This document shows, piece after piece, positions 51,620 through 61,427 of a stretch of 64,000 nucleotides of DNA. The position numbers and the translations under genes are program-made. The notes beneath the pieces are model-generated. The model ran no database searches. It was not told where the DNA came from and saw only the letters and a program-made list of their open reading frames with translations. Source of the stretch: Gammaproteobacteria bacterium (GTDB lineage Bacteria > Pseudomonadota > Gammaproteobacteria > Pseudomonadales > Pseudohongiellaceae); assembly GCA_019654215.1 (NCBI GenBank), contig BPDI01000002.1:62001-126000 (forward strand), given 5' to 3'. Numbering within the stretch: position 1 is the stretch's first letter; every line of letters begins with the position of its first letter.

Positions 51620-52513
51620 TTAATTAAGTTGAGCTCGAAGATTTTCCAATTCGGTTTCTCTATACGCAGCATCAGTTAACGTGCGCTGAGTCAGAAATTC
51701 GTCTTGAATGTCTAAGTCTGTATAGATCTCTACAAATGCCATATTGGATAAACGATTAGTAACGAGGTTCATCATAGTTAATGAGCGCGCCATCCATATA
51801 TCATTTACGAGTTCCACTCTTGACGCCATTAGTCTTTTAACTTCTTTGCCATATTGATCGTACATTTCTGATCGTAGACCAACGTATCTTTCTTTATCTA
51901 TGTAGTGCACCTGACGCGAATAACGAGTCTTCCTTGCTCTCTCTTCGTTTGGAATCATTTCTATTTTCCAAACATCCCGCCCGGCTGTTGTAGTCTCTTC
52001 GAGAATATTGATGGTATATTCTTCCAGCTTTCCCGTTTCGGTGTCTTCGGTTGTGAATTCAGAGCCAAATAATGATGCTGGTTCAGTTTCTTCATCTGAA
52101 TCACCGCTTGCGATACGTTTAACTCTTCCAAGGGCAGAAAGGTATAGCCAGGTTTCATTGTCTCGCCCCGTTTCATCGTAGGCAAAGCTAAGCATACCGA
52201 CTCCTCGCTCTGCAGCCGGCTCAATGGTAATTGTTACGCTCTTAGTATCCATCAGCTCTGGGCCATAATTTTTTGCGACAGATTCTAGAGACTTAACTCG
52301 AGGCCTTTCGGCGCAAGTTATGCGTCCATCCGTCACGCCGAATTTGCAGCTAGATAGCTGCATCCTATTAAATGATGAATCATTGCTTGCACGCTGTGCG
52401 TCATCGACTAATTTCATGATGTCAAAGCCATTGAGGTCTTGACCAAGGATATTGCCGGCGAAGGTTATTAGAAAGATTGACCCTGCCACCAGTTTAATTC
52501 CTCTTGATATCAT
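51620..52513 (-). CDS. Outer-membrane lipoprotein-sorting (LolA-like) protein
   Basis: A 297-residue exported protein with a signal peptide (LVAGSIFLITFAGNILGQ). The region from FDIMKLVDDAQRA to WLYLSALGRVKRIASGD, then GSEFTTED and YSRQVHYIDKERYVGLRSEM, is the LolA-like family seen next to MMPL-type RND transporters. It probably ferries a hydrophobic cargo across the periplasm. Two cysteines (SSCKFG, ITCAER) could pair. Its start overlaps the RND stop (ATGA) and it ends 20 bases before the barrel gene. Confidence 0.82.
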   Translation of the reverse strand: MISRGIKLVAGSIFLITFAGNILGQDLNGFDIMKLVDDAQRASNDSSFNRMQLSSCKFGVTDGRITCAERPRVKSLESVAKNYGPELMDTKSVTITIEPAAERGVGMLSFAYDETGRDNETWLYLSALGRVKRIASGDSDEETEPASLFGSEFTTEDTETGKLEEYTINILEETTTAGRDVWKIEMIPNEERARKTRYSRQVHYIDKERYVGLRSEMYDQYGKEVKRLMASRVELVNDIWMARSLTMMNLVTNRLSNMAFVEIYTDLDIQDEFLTQRTLTDAAYRETELENLRAQLN

Positions 52514-55207
52514 GCGGTCACTCCTTGGTAATTAATTTCTGTATTTACGTTTTTAACACCAAATTTTGGTTTAAAAATTATGATCATTGCAGGAATGAGG
52601 AAAAGGTCACAAAGCAATGCGACAAAAATTGCCATTGAACCGAAGAAACCAATCTTTGCCATCCCTAGATAATCTGAAAAACTCAGTACCGCAAATCCAA
52701 GCCCTATAACCATCGTGGTGAACATCACAGCTTGCCCTACCTCTTTAATAGCACTTTCCAGAGCTGCTGCTATGCTTCCAGTTTTGCTTAATTCTACCCT
52801 GTAGTGAGTCATAAAATGAATGGTGTCATCTACAGCAATACCTAAAATTATAGGCGCTATTAATAGAGTGTCAGTATCCAATGGGATTCCAAAAAGCCCC
52901 ATCAACCCAAATGCCAGAAAAGCTGGTATGGCATTCGGCACCATTCCCATAGTGCCGGCTTGTAAAGATCCCAGCGAGAAAATCATAATTATGCTAACTA
53001 TTAGTAAGGCCAAGGCGAAGCTATTAAACTGAGAGGTTGCAACTTCATCAGCCATTACCATTAAAGTTGCCATAGTGCCTGTTAGATTGACATCCAAGCC
53101 TGGAAAGTCGTTCTCAATTTCTGCGAACGTTTCTTGAACATCTAATGCAATGTCTTCAAAGAACTCTTTGTATTCATATGAGCCTAAATTTCTTGCCGTG
53201 ACACTTATATGTGAACGGCTGTAGTCGTCCGAAACTAAACTTCGGCGATCTTCCGGATTTGCGCTGTTGAACATGAACAATAATTGGGAAATGGCTTGGT
53301 CTGATTCCGGGATTCTATAAAATTCCGGATTATCATCGTTCATAATTTGGTTTGTATCTTTAACGATATTAGCCAAGGAATTAGTTCGACCAATAATTTC
53401 AGGGTAGCTGCTCTCGATTCGAGTCTGTAGATTATCTACCGCAGTAAGTAGCTCGGCATCGAACATCCCGTCGCTCACTTTGGTGTCGATCATTATTTCC
53501 ATATTTTGAGCACCTGACATATTCTGATCGACTACTTCTACAGCGATACTTAGAGGATGATCGGCTTTAAACATTTCAGCGATGTTAGTGTCGATCAGAA
53601 TTTTGGTTGCACCATATGCACAGAGAATAAATCCAGACCCGAAAATAGCTAATATTAGGTAGGGTGACCTTTCGACAATAGCAGGAACTCGTGCAAGTAT
53701 TTCTTTTTGATAGTTAATAATCCAGTAAGTTAGAGCGATAACGAAATTAATAAAAGCGCCAACCATTAGGCCTAGCGACAAAAAAACTAGTAGCGCAGTG
53801 CCTGTGCCTATAAATATCTTTCTTTTAAACCTTATAGAGTTCCACTTGGCACCTAGTTTTGTTGCAAAGCTGGGGTTTTCCTTGCTTTCGGCTGCGTTGG
53901 GATGCCAGAGATCCAGTAAAACGGGGAGTAATACCATGGTAAAGAAAAATGCCAATATGACGCCGAGAGCAGACATTAAAGCGAAAACCTTAATAGGCTC
54001 TAAATTTGAGGTTGCTAGTACTGATACGCCCGCCGATGTGGTTAACGTCGTAAGTAAAATTGCTAAGCCGACTTTTTCGTAAGAATGTGAGAGAGCGGTA
54101 TAATGTTCTTGCCCATCTCGCCTAAAGCTAAAATAGGCACTCATCACATGAACGCAGTCTGCAATGCCGACTGCAAAAACAAGGAGCACGGTTAGGGCAA
54201 CCATTGTAGATACAGTGATGCCCATCCAGACTGTTATACCCCAACACCAAGCTACGCTAAGTGCTATAGTGACCATCGACCAGATTAAAGCGCTTCCTGA
54301 ACGGAATAAGACCCATAAAAGCAGAGAAAAAATCAATACCATCAATGTGCCCAACACTGCCATCTGGTTGAGTACGCCTTGCATTTGCCCCATCATGGAG
54401 GGCGTGCCAACCGGATAAAAGTTTAGTTCACTTGCATATTTTTGATAAACCGCAGTTAAGGCCTCGTCGAAAGAAAAGTAAGCAAGCTGGTCGGTATCCT
54501 GAAATTCAACGTCTTGAACAACAGCATTGTCATCAAAAGTGAGCTCAAAGTTTGCGAATCCATCATCCAGCTCAATACCGGCAACGTCCACGACGGGTTC
54601 GTATCCTTCTACTGGAATGGTTCCGTAATCTGTCTGGACCAGTATTGCGCCATATTCACCGTCTTCGGAGTAGAAGGCACCTATATAATCTTGCTGGTTT
54701 AAAGCTTTAGTTCTGAGCGCTTGGAGCTCAGTATCACTGGTAGGTAGCTGTCTGGGAATTAACCTGCCTGATAGCAACGTATCTCCTACACTTTCCTGGA
54801 AGCGGATATTTGCAAGTGATTGAATTCTTCGAATATGGGACAGCTCGTCCCAGGGAATTTCAGGATATTCGTCTCTATTAAGATCTTGCCAGTTAACTAG
54901 GTCATCGGTTAATTGTTGAACTGCCGTCAAAGATTCCCGAGAGAAAACGTTCCGTCTTTCGGGGCATAAATAATAAACACTGAATCATCCCCCGAATTGT
55001 CGGCGAAACTCTCGAGTGCTACTTGGGCAGGATTTTCTTCCTCCAAGAAACTGTCAGTGGACATATCAAAAACGGTGAGGGTAAAAATCCCATAAAAAAG
55101 AAATAGCGATAAGGCGGAGAGACTAATTAGTACCTGTTTCTTATAATGCAGGATAAAGTTTGGCGTCTTTCCAAATAAATCTGTCAGTTTAGGAGAGTTT
55201 TTTCCAT
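52510..55207 (-). CDS. RND-superfamily (MMPL-type) transporter, N-terminal frameshifts
   Basis: An exporter-like RND protein with two repeats of a periplasmic domain and six transmembrane helices. The second repeat contains IAVDDTIHFMTHYRVEL and the first VFAVGIADCVHVMSAYF, the conserved helix-4 motifs with aspartates for proton relay. The intact frame starts at 54930. Upstream, another frame gives TDLFGKTPNFILHYKKQVLI, LFLFYGIFTLTVFDMSTDSF and IIYAPKDGTFS, so the start is ATG 55207. Indels lie near 54940 and in the A-run near 55200. The total is about 900 residues. It is the first gene of a three-gene operon. Confidence 0.88.
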
Positions 55208-55286
55208 AGTCAAATCCGTTAGTCCGTTTTCCGTTTTATTTACTTTGGGTTTTAGGAATAGGCTTTGTGTCTTATAGCAATGGGCT

Positions 55287-55603
55287 CTAGTCCGGGCAGC
55301 GATAAACACCGAAAGACTGCCTTCCTTCTTCTATCACCGATTCGGGAACAATGACGTTGCCGCCAAGGTCGCCAGCTTCATTACGAGCTAAACGGATCAG
55401 TTCATCTTGCAACCGCTCTCCGCCACGCTCAACAACTACCAAGCGACTTAGGTTTGGGCCTGAGCGCTGCCAACACGCTGGCAATTGGCGGTCTCATTAC
55501 CAGACGCTAATCTCACGGGCTCTCCTTCACTAGTTACCTGCACCCAGCTATTACAGCTACTTAAAATAACTAGAAGCGAAGAAAAGAGAATTATGCGATT
55601 CAT
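55287..55603 (-). CDS. DUF4156 lipoprotein, one frameshift
   Basis: A lipoprotein of about 105 residues. ATG 55603 follows GGAGCC, and the lipobox is VILSSC. The first frame reads WVQVTSEGEPVRLASGNETA and ANCQRVGSAQAQT. The indel near 55455 leads into LSRLVVVERGGERLQDELIR, ARNEAGDLGGNVIVPES and the end FGVYRCPD. The pattern NCQ..G, LARNEA..LGGN and VYRC is DUF4156. The function is unknown. It is divergent from the GlcD-like gene, with a 159-base gap that holds both promoters. Confidence 0.8.
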
Positions 55604-55762
55604 ATTTGGCTCCGAGCGATTTAATAGATAAATGAAATCGGAAGTTATTTTACCAGTTTTATTAGCAGTTGCGGACATCTTCTGCTGAGTCGATTCATCC
55701 CTTAGATGAAGGGCTAGTATGGTACCATCCGGTGTTTTTCGAAACTTGTCTGAGATTACAAA

Positions 55763-57158
55763 ATGGCAATTATAGAAGACTCTGAACTTATTGATCAGCT
55801 GAAGGATATTGTTGGTCCTAGCGGTTATCGCGAAGCCGAAGATATCGATATCAAAAACTACAAGGACATGATGGGGGCTCGTTCCATTAAACCACCCTTG
55901 TTGTTGCGACCGCAGAGCACCCAAGAAGTTTCTCAGATTTTAAGAGCGTGCAATGATGCCAAGCAACCCATCACTCCGCAGGGAGGAATGACCGGACTTG
56001 TTTCTGGTGCTGCTCCTCTAGGTGGTGAGATCGTACTGAGCTTTGAACGTATGAAGCAGGTGGTAGAGGTGGACAAATTTACCTCAACCATGACGGTTCA
56101 GGCTGGAGTGGAATTGCAAACCATTCAGGAAACCGCTGAGGAAAATAATTTGTTGTTTCCGTTAGATCTCGGTGCCAGGGGTAGCTGCACTATCGGCGGC
56201 AATCTGGCTACCAATGCTGGCGGTAATCGAGTTATTCGATACGGTATGATTCGCGACATGGTCATTGGTGTAGAAGCAGTGCTTGCGGATGGCAGTGTAA
56301 TCGAAGGTCTGCACAAGCTGCGTAAAAACAACACTGGTTATGATTTGAAGCAACTATTTATTGGCAGTGAAGGTACGTTGGGAGTTATTACCAAGGCTGT
56401 ATTAAAGCTTGCCCCTAAACCTAATAGTCAAGCTGTCGCCTTATGCGGAGTAAAAAGTTTTGATGAGGTTGCGAATTTTCTTGTGCATGCTCAGTCGAGT
56501 TTAGGCTCTAACTTAAGCGCATTTGAAGTCTTGTGGAATAACACCTACGCATTAATTGATGAATATGTTCCCAGCGTTAACGTGCCACTTCCCGATTCCT
56601 ATGGTTTTTATGTACTGATTGAAAGCATGGGATCGAATACCGAAAGAGATCTTGAGCTATTTCTGGATTGCCTTAATCAGGCTAATGAGCAGGGACTAAT
56701 AGAGGAGGTCGTTGTTGCAGATTCCGATGCCAAGATTAAAAAAATCTGGGATGTTCGTGACGGTGCTGCAGAAGTAATTGGTGCCGGATATATGCATGCC
56801 TTCGATGTTTCACTCAATATTGATGCCATGGGTTACTTCGGGGAAGAAGTAGAAAAACGTATTCGGGAAAAATTTGAAGATACGACTATTGGGCTTTTTT
56901 GGGCATGTCGGTGACGGTAATGTACACATTATTGTCAACGTCGGGCCAGAAACTCGAAACGTGCATCTTGATATAGACGAAATTGTTTATGCTTTGATCA
57001 AGGAATTGAATGGTTCTATATCTGCAGAGCATGGAATTGGCATAATGAAGAAACAGTTTTTAAACTACAGCAAGAGCGATCCTGAAATTGGTTTAATGAA
57101 GACGCTTAAACAAACAATGGATCCCAACGGGATATTGTCCCCAGGAAGAATTTTTTAG
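55763..57158 (+). CDS. GlcD-type FAD-linked oxidase (D-2-hydroxyacid dehydrogenase), one frameshift
   Basis: A flavoprotein of about 465 residues that oxidises D-2-hydroxyacids such as D-lactate or D-2-hydroxyglutarate. FAD-binding signatures are TPQGGMTGLVSGAAPLGGE and CTIGGNLATNAGGNRVIRYG. The C-terminal cap has GHVGDGNVHIIV and ISAEHGIG, with the catalytic histidines. The frame breaks at 56890-56910 in a T6 run: GLFWACR should read GLFGHVGDGN, so one T is extra. This is the cleanest homopolymer error in the window. It lies 9 bases upstream of an SDR gene. Confidence 0.92.
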
Positions 57159-57167
57159 GAGTGGTAA

Positions 57168-57893
57168 ATGACCGATAATAATCTATCAGGCAAAAATGTT
57201 GTAATCATCGGTGGCACTGCTGGCATCGGGCTCGCTACTGCGATTGCTGCCAGTGAAATGGGTGCGAATGTCTGGGCGGCCGGGCGCGGTGAAACTAACA
57301 TTGAAAACGCCAAAGCTTCGAGCAATGGTAAATTTGAAGTAAGACAGGCAGATACTCACAACGCCAATCAGTTACACGATATTTTTAAAGAAGCGGGCAC
57401 TGTCGATCATCTGGTTTCAGCTGCAATCGGTGGGGAACGCACCCTAAAGCCTTTTGTCGAACAATCCGAAGAGCAATTTCAGGCGGCTTATGGCAAGTTG
57501 TGGGGCTATGCCAAAGTAGTACGGGAAGGACATTCCTATGTGCCCGAAGATGGCGCTATAACTTTGGTGAGCGGATCCCCTGCAAGAAAAATTTCACCGA
57601 GCACGTCAGCGTTAAGTTGTGTAGGGGGAGCCGTGGAAAACATGGTGCGCTGTCTTGCTGTAGAATTGGCACCAATACGAGTAAATGTAGTGTCACCTGG
57701 TACTATCTCAACGGCAATGTTCGATCATTTTGGTGATGATAAAGAAGAAAAACTGAAAGCTGCGACTCAAGGACATCTAATTAACCGAGCAGGAACCGCC
57801 GAAGAAGTTGCAGAAGGACTAATTTTTGTAATGAACAATCGCTTTGTAACTGGAACGACTGTCGAGATCGATGGTGGCCGAATTTTAAGCTAA
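57168..57893 (+). CDS. SDR-family protein lacking the catalytic Tyr and Lys
   Basis: A 241-residue SDR with a good cofactor motif (IGGTAGIG, 14-21). At the YxxxK site positions 149 and 153 are Leu and Gly (TSALSCVGGAVENM). Family members with this replacement and the phrase AVELAPIRVNVVSPGTISTA are known. They keep the fold but their chemistry is unclear. A standard C-terminus FVTGTTVEIDGGR is present. It follows the GlcD-like gene by 9 bases with an AGGAG site and may act on the same metabolite. Confidence 0.85.
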   Translation: MTDNNLSGKNVVIIGGTAGIGLATAIAASEMGANVWAAGRGETNIENAKASSNGKFEVRQADTHNANQLHDIFKEAGTVDHLVSAAIGGERTLKPFVEQSEEQFQAAYGKLWGYAKVVREGHSYVPEDGAITLVSGSPARKISPSTSALSCVGGAVENMVRCLAVELAPIRVNVVSPGTISTAMFDHFGDDKEEKLKAATQGHLINRAGTAEEVAEGLIFVMNNRFVTGTTVEIDGGRILS

Positions 57894-57971
57894 CTAGCCG
57901 CGCTCGCGACGCTGGTGAATCTCAGTATTGATATTTTTAATTATTAGATAAAATTATTTGGTACGCATTTA

Positions 57972-58691
57972 ATGAATAACATGAACACTAAATCGGAAGT
58001 AGCAGAATCTGTAGTAACTGACCCAGACATGAGTCTGATCGATGCGATTTATGGACGCAGGTCAGTTAGAGGATTTTTGGATAAGGAAATCCCTAAGGAT
58101 GTACTTAATCGGGTTTTTGAAATCGCACAAAAATCACCATCAAATTGTAACGTGCAACCTTGGAAAGTATATGTTGCTTCTGGCGAATTAAAAGAGCGAC
58201 TCAAGAAGCAAATGGTAGAGAAGGTTGTTTCTGGTGTTGAAGCGAATCCGGATTATCCCTATCGCAGTACTTTTGAAAATGAATATCGCAAGCGGCAGGT
58301 AGAGTGTGCTGTTGCGCTTTATTCGTCGATGGATATTGGCCGAGATGATAAAGAAGGACGTATGCGTGCCTCTTTAAGAAACTTCGAATTCTTTGATGCC
58401 CCCTATATTGCATTTATTGGAATGGATCCATCGTTTGGAACCACAGTTGCATTAGATGTAGGCATGTGGGCTCAATCCCTAATGCTGACCATGGTTAGTT
58501 TCGGAATTCATAGTTGTCCAATGGGCACTATGCGTAACTATCCTGATTTGGTTCGTGACGCGTTTGATATCCAGGATGAACACAAATCTTATTCGGGATA
58601 AGCTTGGTTAGAAGACGCGGATGTATCTGCGAATAATACCCGCACTACTCGTGAAGAAATTTCAGCGAATATAACGTTTCGATCAAGCTAG
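57972..58691 (+). CDS. Nitroreductase-family FMN protein, C-terminal frameshift
   Basis: A flavin enzyme that reduces nitro or enone compounds with NAD(P)H. The FMN-binding start is GRRSVRGF (28-35), followed by SPSNCNVQPWKVYVASG (55-71). MLTMVSFGIHSCPMGTM is the second conserved block. The frame stops at 58601 (HKSYSG); a shift near 58585 to 58612 leads through ILFGISLG and DADVSANNTRTTREEISANI, a normal ending, to TAG 58689-58691. The total is about 238 residues. It lies 78 bases after the SDR gene. Confidence 0.88.
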
Positions 58692-58698
58692 AAACTTT

Positions 58699-59184
58699 AT
58701 GGGCTTTAAACCTGTCGTATTGTTTTATGATTTAAACAATGAACTCGTGGATGAGTGTGCTCACCTTTTGGGCAGACTGGTCTCTTTACTACTATCAACA
58801 CTTACAACGAAGCCAATGCATTGGAAGCTATGCAAACATAAATCGCGGCTTCAGTTTGTTAACCAATCGTTTGTCCTGCGTGATAACCGGGTGGAACAGT
58901 TACAAGAAGCCCCGCGACAATTTCTCTTCTCGATTCGCGGTGAAGAAAATCGTAGTCCTTTTCGAGGTCCGACCCCGATAATAATCATTACTGAAGACCA
59001 CCGCACGGATCTAAAGCAAATTGCACTTGATCCTACTGATGGTAATGTCGCTGCATACCTCCACGTTGATAATTTCCACGACATCATCGTCGATACGTTG
59101 AACAAAGTTGTGTTCGGTAATCGCGCGCAAGAGATGAACTCTATAGCTTACGCACAATTGCAACAGGAAAATCACCCCGAATAG
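58699..59184 (+). CDS. Degenerate response-regulator receiver-like protein, frameshifted
   Basis: The protein of about 160 residues starts VVLFYDLNNELVDECAHLLG, like the first strand and helix of a receiver domain. Another frame continues TGLFTTINTYNEANALEAMQ and RLSCVITGW. From about 58940 the original frame reads PTPIIIITEDHRTDLKQIAL, AAYLHVDNFHDIIVDTLNKV and ends QLQQENHPE. The alternation of strands and helices fits a receiver fold, but the usual pair of acidic residues and the strand-5 lysine are not clear. Several indels lie at 58780-58940. The family assignment is inference. Confidence 0.5.
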   Translation: MGFKPVVLFYDLNNELVDECAHLLGRLVSLLLSTLTTKPMHWKLCKHKSRLQFVNQSFVLRDNRVEQLQEAPRQFLFSIRGEENRSPFRGPTPIIIITEDHRTDLKQIALDPTDGNVAAYLHVDNFHDIIVDTLNKVVFGNRAQEMNSIAYAQLQQENHPE

Positions 59185-59287
59185 CTCTCCATCACCTCAC
59201 TGATGCTGGTTGACCCACTTTGGCTAGGGGCGTAGCATCGGTATGAATCAAAATTTTTAAGTAAAAGACTTCAATTGGAGGTTGAGA

Positions 59288-60121
59288 ATGAAGCGAATAA
59301 CTACTTTAGTTATGGCCACAGTCATTGTCCTCGGTGGCAGCTTTGCGAGCGCTCAGGAAAACGAGGGGAAATTTGTGCGCTATTCCATGAATGATGGTGA
59401 GATCTACTGGGGAATGATTCATGGTGACACTGTGTGGCAGTTGGCGGGAGCTCCCTATGAAACTATGGAGCATACCGGACTAACTCACCCACAGGATTCC
59501 GTGAAACTGGAAGCACCAGTGGATCCCACACTGGTATTCATGACTGCATTTAATTTCCGCAGCCATATAACGGGTGAACCGGCAGAGTACCCAGGGCTGT
59601 TTGTCGTGCCTCCAAGTTCGATCGTTGGTCCGCAAGATCCAATCGTTCGTCCAGCCGAATCACAAAATCTTCATTACGAAGCAGAAATGGCGGTAGTAAT
59701 CGGTAAGACCGCAGAAAATGTTTCAGTAGAAGATGCTCATGAATATATTTTCGGAGTAACTGCTGGCAATGACGTCAGTGAACGAGCATGGCAGGGTGGC
59801 GACATTCAGTGGGTTCGGGCAAAAGGATCTCGGGGATTCAACGCAGTAGGACCTTATTTAGTAAAGGATGCAGATCATAAGAATCTTCAGATCACTGGCC
59901 GCCATAATGGAGAAGTAGTACAAACTCAAAATAGTAATGATTTGATATTTAACATGGAACAGATGGTAAGTTATATTTCTCAGTACTTTACGCTTCAGCC
60001 AGGTGATATGATCTGGTCAGGAACAATGGGTAGTACTCGAGCTATGGTTCCTGGTGATGTCTATGAAGTTGAAATTGAAAATGTTGGAGTGCTTCGCAAC
60101 GAAGTTGTTCAGGGTAATTAA
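59288..60121 (+). CDS. Exported fumarylacetoacetate hydrolase-family protein
   Basis: A 277-residue FAH-fold enzyme that would cleave or decarboxylate beta-diketo acids. Metal ligands are Glu131 and Glu133 (YEAEMAVVIGK) and Asp162 (AGNDVSER), with Lys179 (AKGSRGFNAVGPY) at the active site. Unusually, it begins with a signal peptide (LVMATVIVLGGSFASAQ, cleavage near 22), so it would work in the periplasm. I start at ATG 59288, behind GGAGG; the in-frame start two codons earlier overlaps that site. It is followed by the terminator at 60177-60209 and appears to be monocistronic. Confidence 0.88.
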   Translation: MKRITTLVMATVIVLGGSFASAQENEGKFVRYSMNDGEIYWGMIHGDTVWQLAGAPYETMEHTGLTHPQDSVKLEAPVDPTLVFMTAFNFRSHITGEPAEYPGLFVVPPSSIVGPQDPIVRPAESQNLHYEAEMAVVIGKTAENVSVEDAHEYIFGVTAGNDVSERAWQGGDIQWVRAKGSRGFNAVGPYLVKDADHKNLQITGRHNGEVVQTQNSNDLIFNMEQMVSYISQYFTLQPGDMIWSGTMGSTRAMVPGDVYEVEIENVGVLRNEVVQGN

Positions 60122-60176
60122 CCAAATAAAGGTTTGAGCATTTCAATTATTAGTTAATCGACAGCGCAAAGAAAGT

Positions 60177-60209
60177 AAAACCCGGCCTCTGCAAAGTGGT
60201 CGGGTTTTT
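60177..60209. terminator. Rho-independent terminator
   Basis: CCCGGCC at 60181-60187 pairs with GGTCGGG at 60198-60204 (one G-U pair) around a 10-base loop, followed by TTTTT at 60205-60209 and preceded by AAAA, so it can act on both strands. It ends the FAH-family gene on the plus strand and the VOC gene on the minus strand. Its arm and loop resemble the terminator at 5405-5439. Confidence 0.8.
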
Positions 60210-60239
60210 GTTGCAAGTAACTAAGTTTTATTCGGCTTA

Positions 60240-60611
60240 TTACGACATACAGTATACACATAGCTTATTGCCATCTAGATCTCGAAAGTACCCAGCGTAA
60301 AAACCGCTGTCTCCCCGTGGGCCGGGGCCGCCTTCATCATTCGCACCGAGCTCCATTGCTTTGGCATAGATTGATTCCACTTTAGTAGTGGAATCAACGA
60401 CCAGTGCAACCATTGCTCCATTGCCGACAGTGGCGGCATTGCCATCGAATGGTTTAGTGATAGATAACCCAGGTAGTTTCGGATTGGTGGCCCAGGCGAT
60501 AAAGGATTCCATTTCCATAAAACGACTCGCACCCAACTCTGCTAATAGGGCATCGTAAAACGCCGCCGATTTTTCTATATCGTTGCTTCCGAGTGTTATG
60601 TATCCAATCAT
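60240..60611 (-). CDS. VOC-family (glyoxalase-like) protein
   Basis: A 123-residue single-module vicinal-oxygen-chelate protein. The fold pattern is visible: MIGYITLGSNDIEKSAAFYD at the start, GNGAMVALVVDSTTKVE in the middle and YAGYFRDLDGNKLCVYC at the end. The metal ligands of true glyoxalases are not complete: Asp at DLDGNK is present but the first position is Thr or Gly, not His. It is therefore probably a VOC protein of unknown substrate. It lies between the terminator and the tag gene, 35 bases after the tag stop. Confidence 0.8.
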   Translation of the reverse strand: MIGYITLGSNDIEKSAAFYDALLAELGASRFMEMESFIAWATNPKLPGLSITKPFDGNAATVGNGAMVALVVDSTTKVESIYAKAMELGANDEGGPGPRGDSGFYAGYFRDLDGNKLCVYCMS

Positions 60612-60646
60612 ATTATTCTCCTCCAGGTTCTAGATGTTTGTTTAAT

Positions 60647-61213
60647 TCAGCTTTTCAATTGTTTGTAACGAAAACAATTATGTGTATGGTCATTGACTAA
60701 GCCAGCAGCTTGCATATACGCATAGCAAATAGTGCTGCCGACAAATTTGAAGCCACGCTTTTTGAGGTCCTTTGACATGGCATCACTTTCCGATGTCGTG
60801 GCCGGTACTTGTTTTTCAGTTTTGTATTTGCCATCAATTGTCTCTCCATTGACAAATGACCAGATATATTTTTCAAAACTTCCAAATTCTTTTTGAATAG
60901 CAAGAAAGGCTTTCGCGTTAGTGCGGATGGAGTAAAGTTTTAATCGATTACGAATTAAACCAGGATCCTGCAATAGATTTTCAATTGTGCCATCAGTTAG
61001 TCGCGCGACTTTGTTAACGTCGAAATTCTTAAAGCATTTCCTATAATGATTGCGCTTCTTGAGTACCGTAATCCAGCTTAACCCAGCCTGCTGGCCTTCA
61101 AGACATAGAAATTCAAACAGTAATTGATCGTCTCGAATCGGAACTCCCCACTCGTCATCGTGATAGGCAATATAATCAGGGTCATTCCCTGCCCACCAAC
61201 AACGTTCTGGCAT
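60647..61213 (-). CDS. tag: DNA-3-methyladenine glycosylase I
   Basis: A 188-residue base-excision repair enzyme that removes 3-methyladenine. The zinc-snap residues Cys5, His18, His176 and Cys180 match E. coli Tag (Cys4, His17, His175, Cys179). The active-site glutamate is Glu39 in LEGQQAGLSWITVLKKR, and the pocket motif WGVPIRDD is present. The ending NDHTHNCFRYKQ is typical. It is upstream of the VOC gene on the same strand. Nothing recognisable lies in the 214 bases beyond its start. Confidence 0.93.
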   Translation of the reverse strand: MPERCWWAGNDPDYIAYHDDEWGVPIRDDQLLFEFLCLEGQQAGLSWITVLKKRNHYRKCFKNFDVNKVARLTDGTIENLLQDPGLIRNRLKLYSIRTNAKAFLAIQKEFGSFEKYIWSFVNGETIDGKYKTEKQVPATTSESDAMSKDLKKRGFKFVGSTICYAYMQAAGLVNDHTHNCFRYKQLKS

Positions 61214-61427
61214 TAGATTCTTCGCTCCTGTATCAGTTGATTTTCTTGCTTTAATCTTTGATCGTCAGGGCGCTCATGCTAGCAATGGAATACTGCAAAG
61301 TCGTTACTTATTGGCCTCGGGGCAAAAGCGGCTGGAAGTATTCTTGCCCGGGTAGTGGCAGAGAGTTTTTTCGGCAGCGAATTGAGTGAGAATCTATCCA
61401 GAACTTAATAATAAGGAGGGTAGAGTA

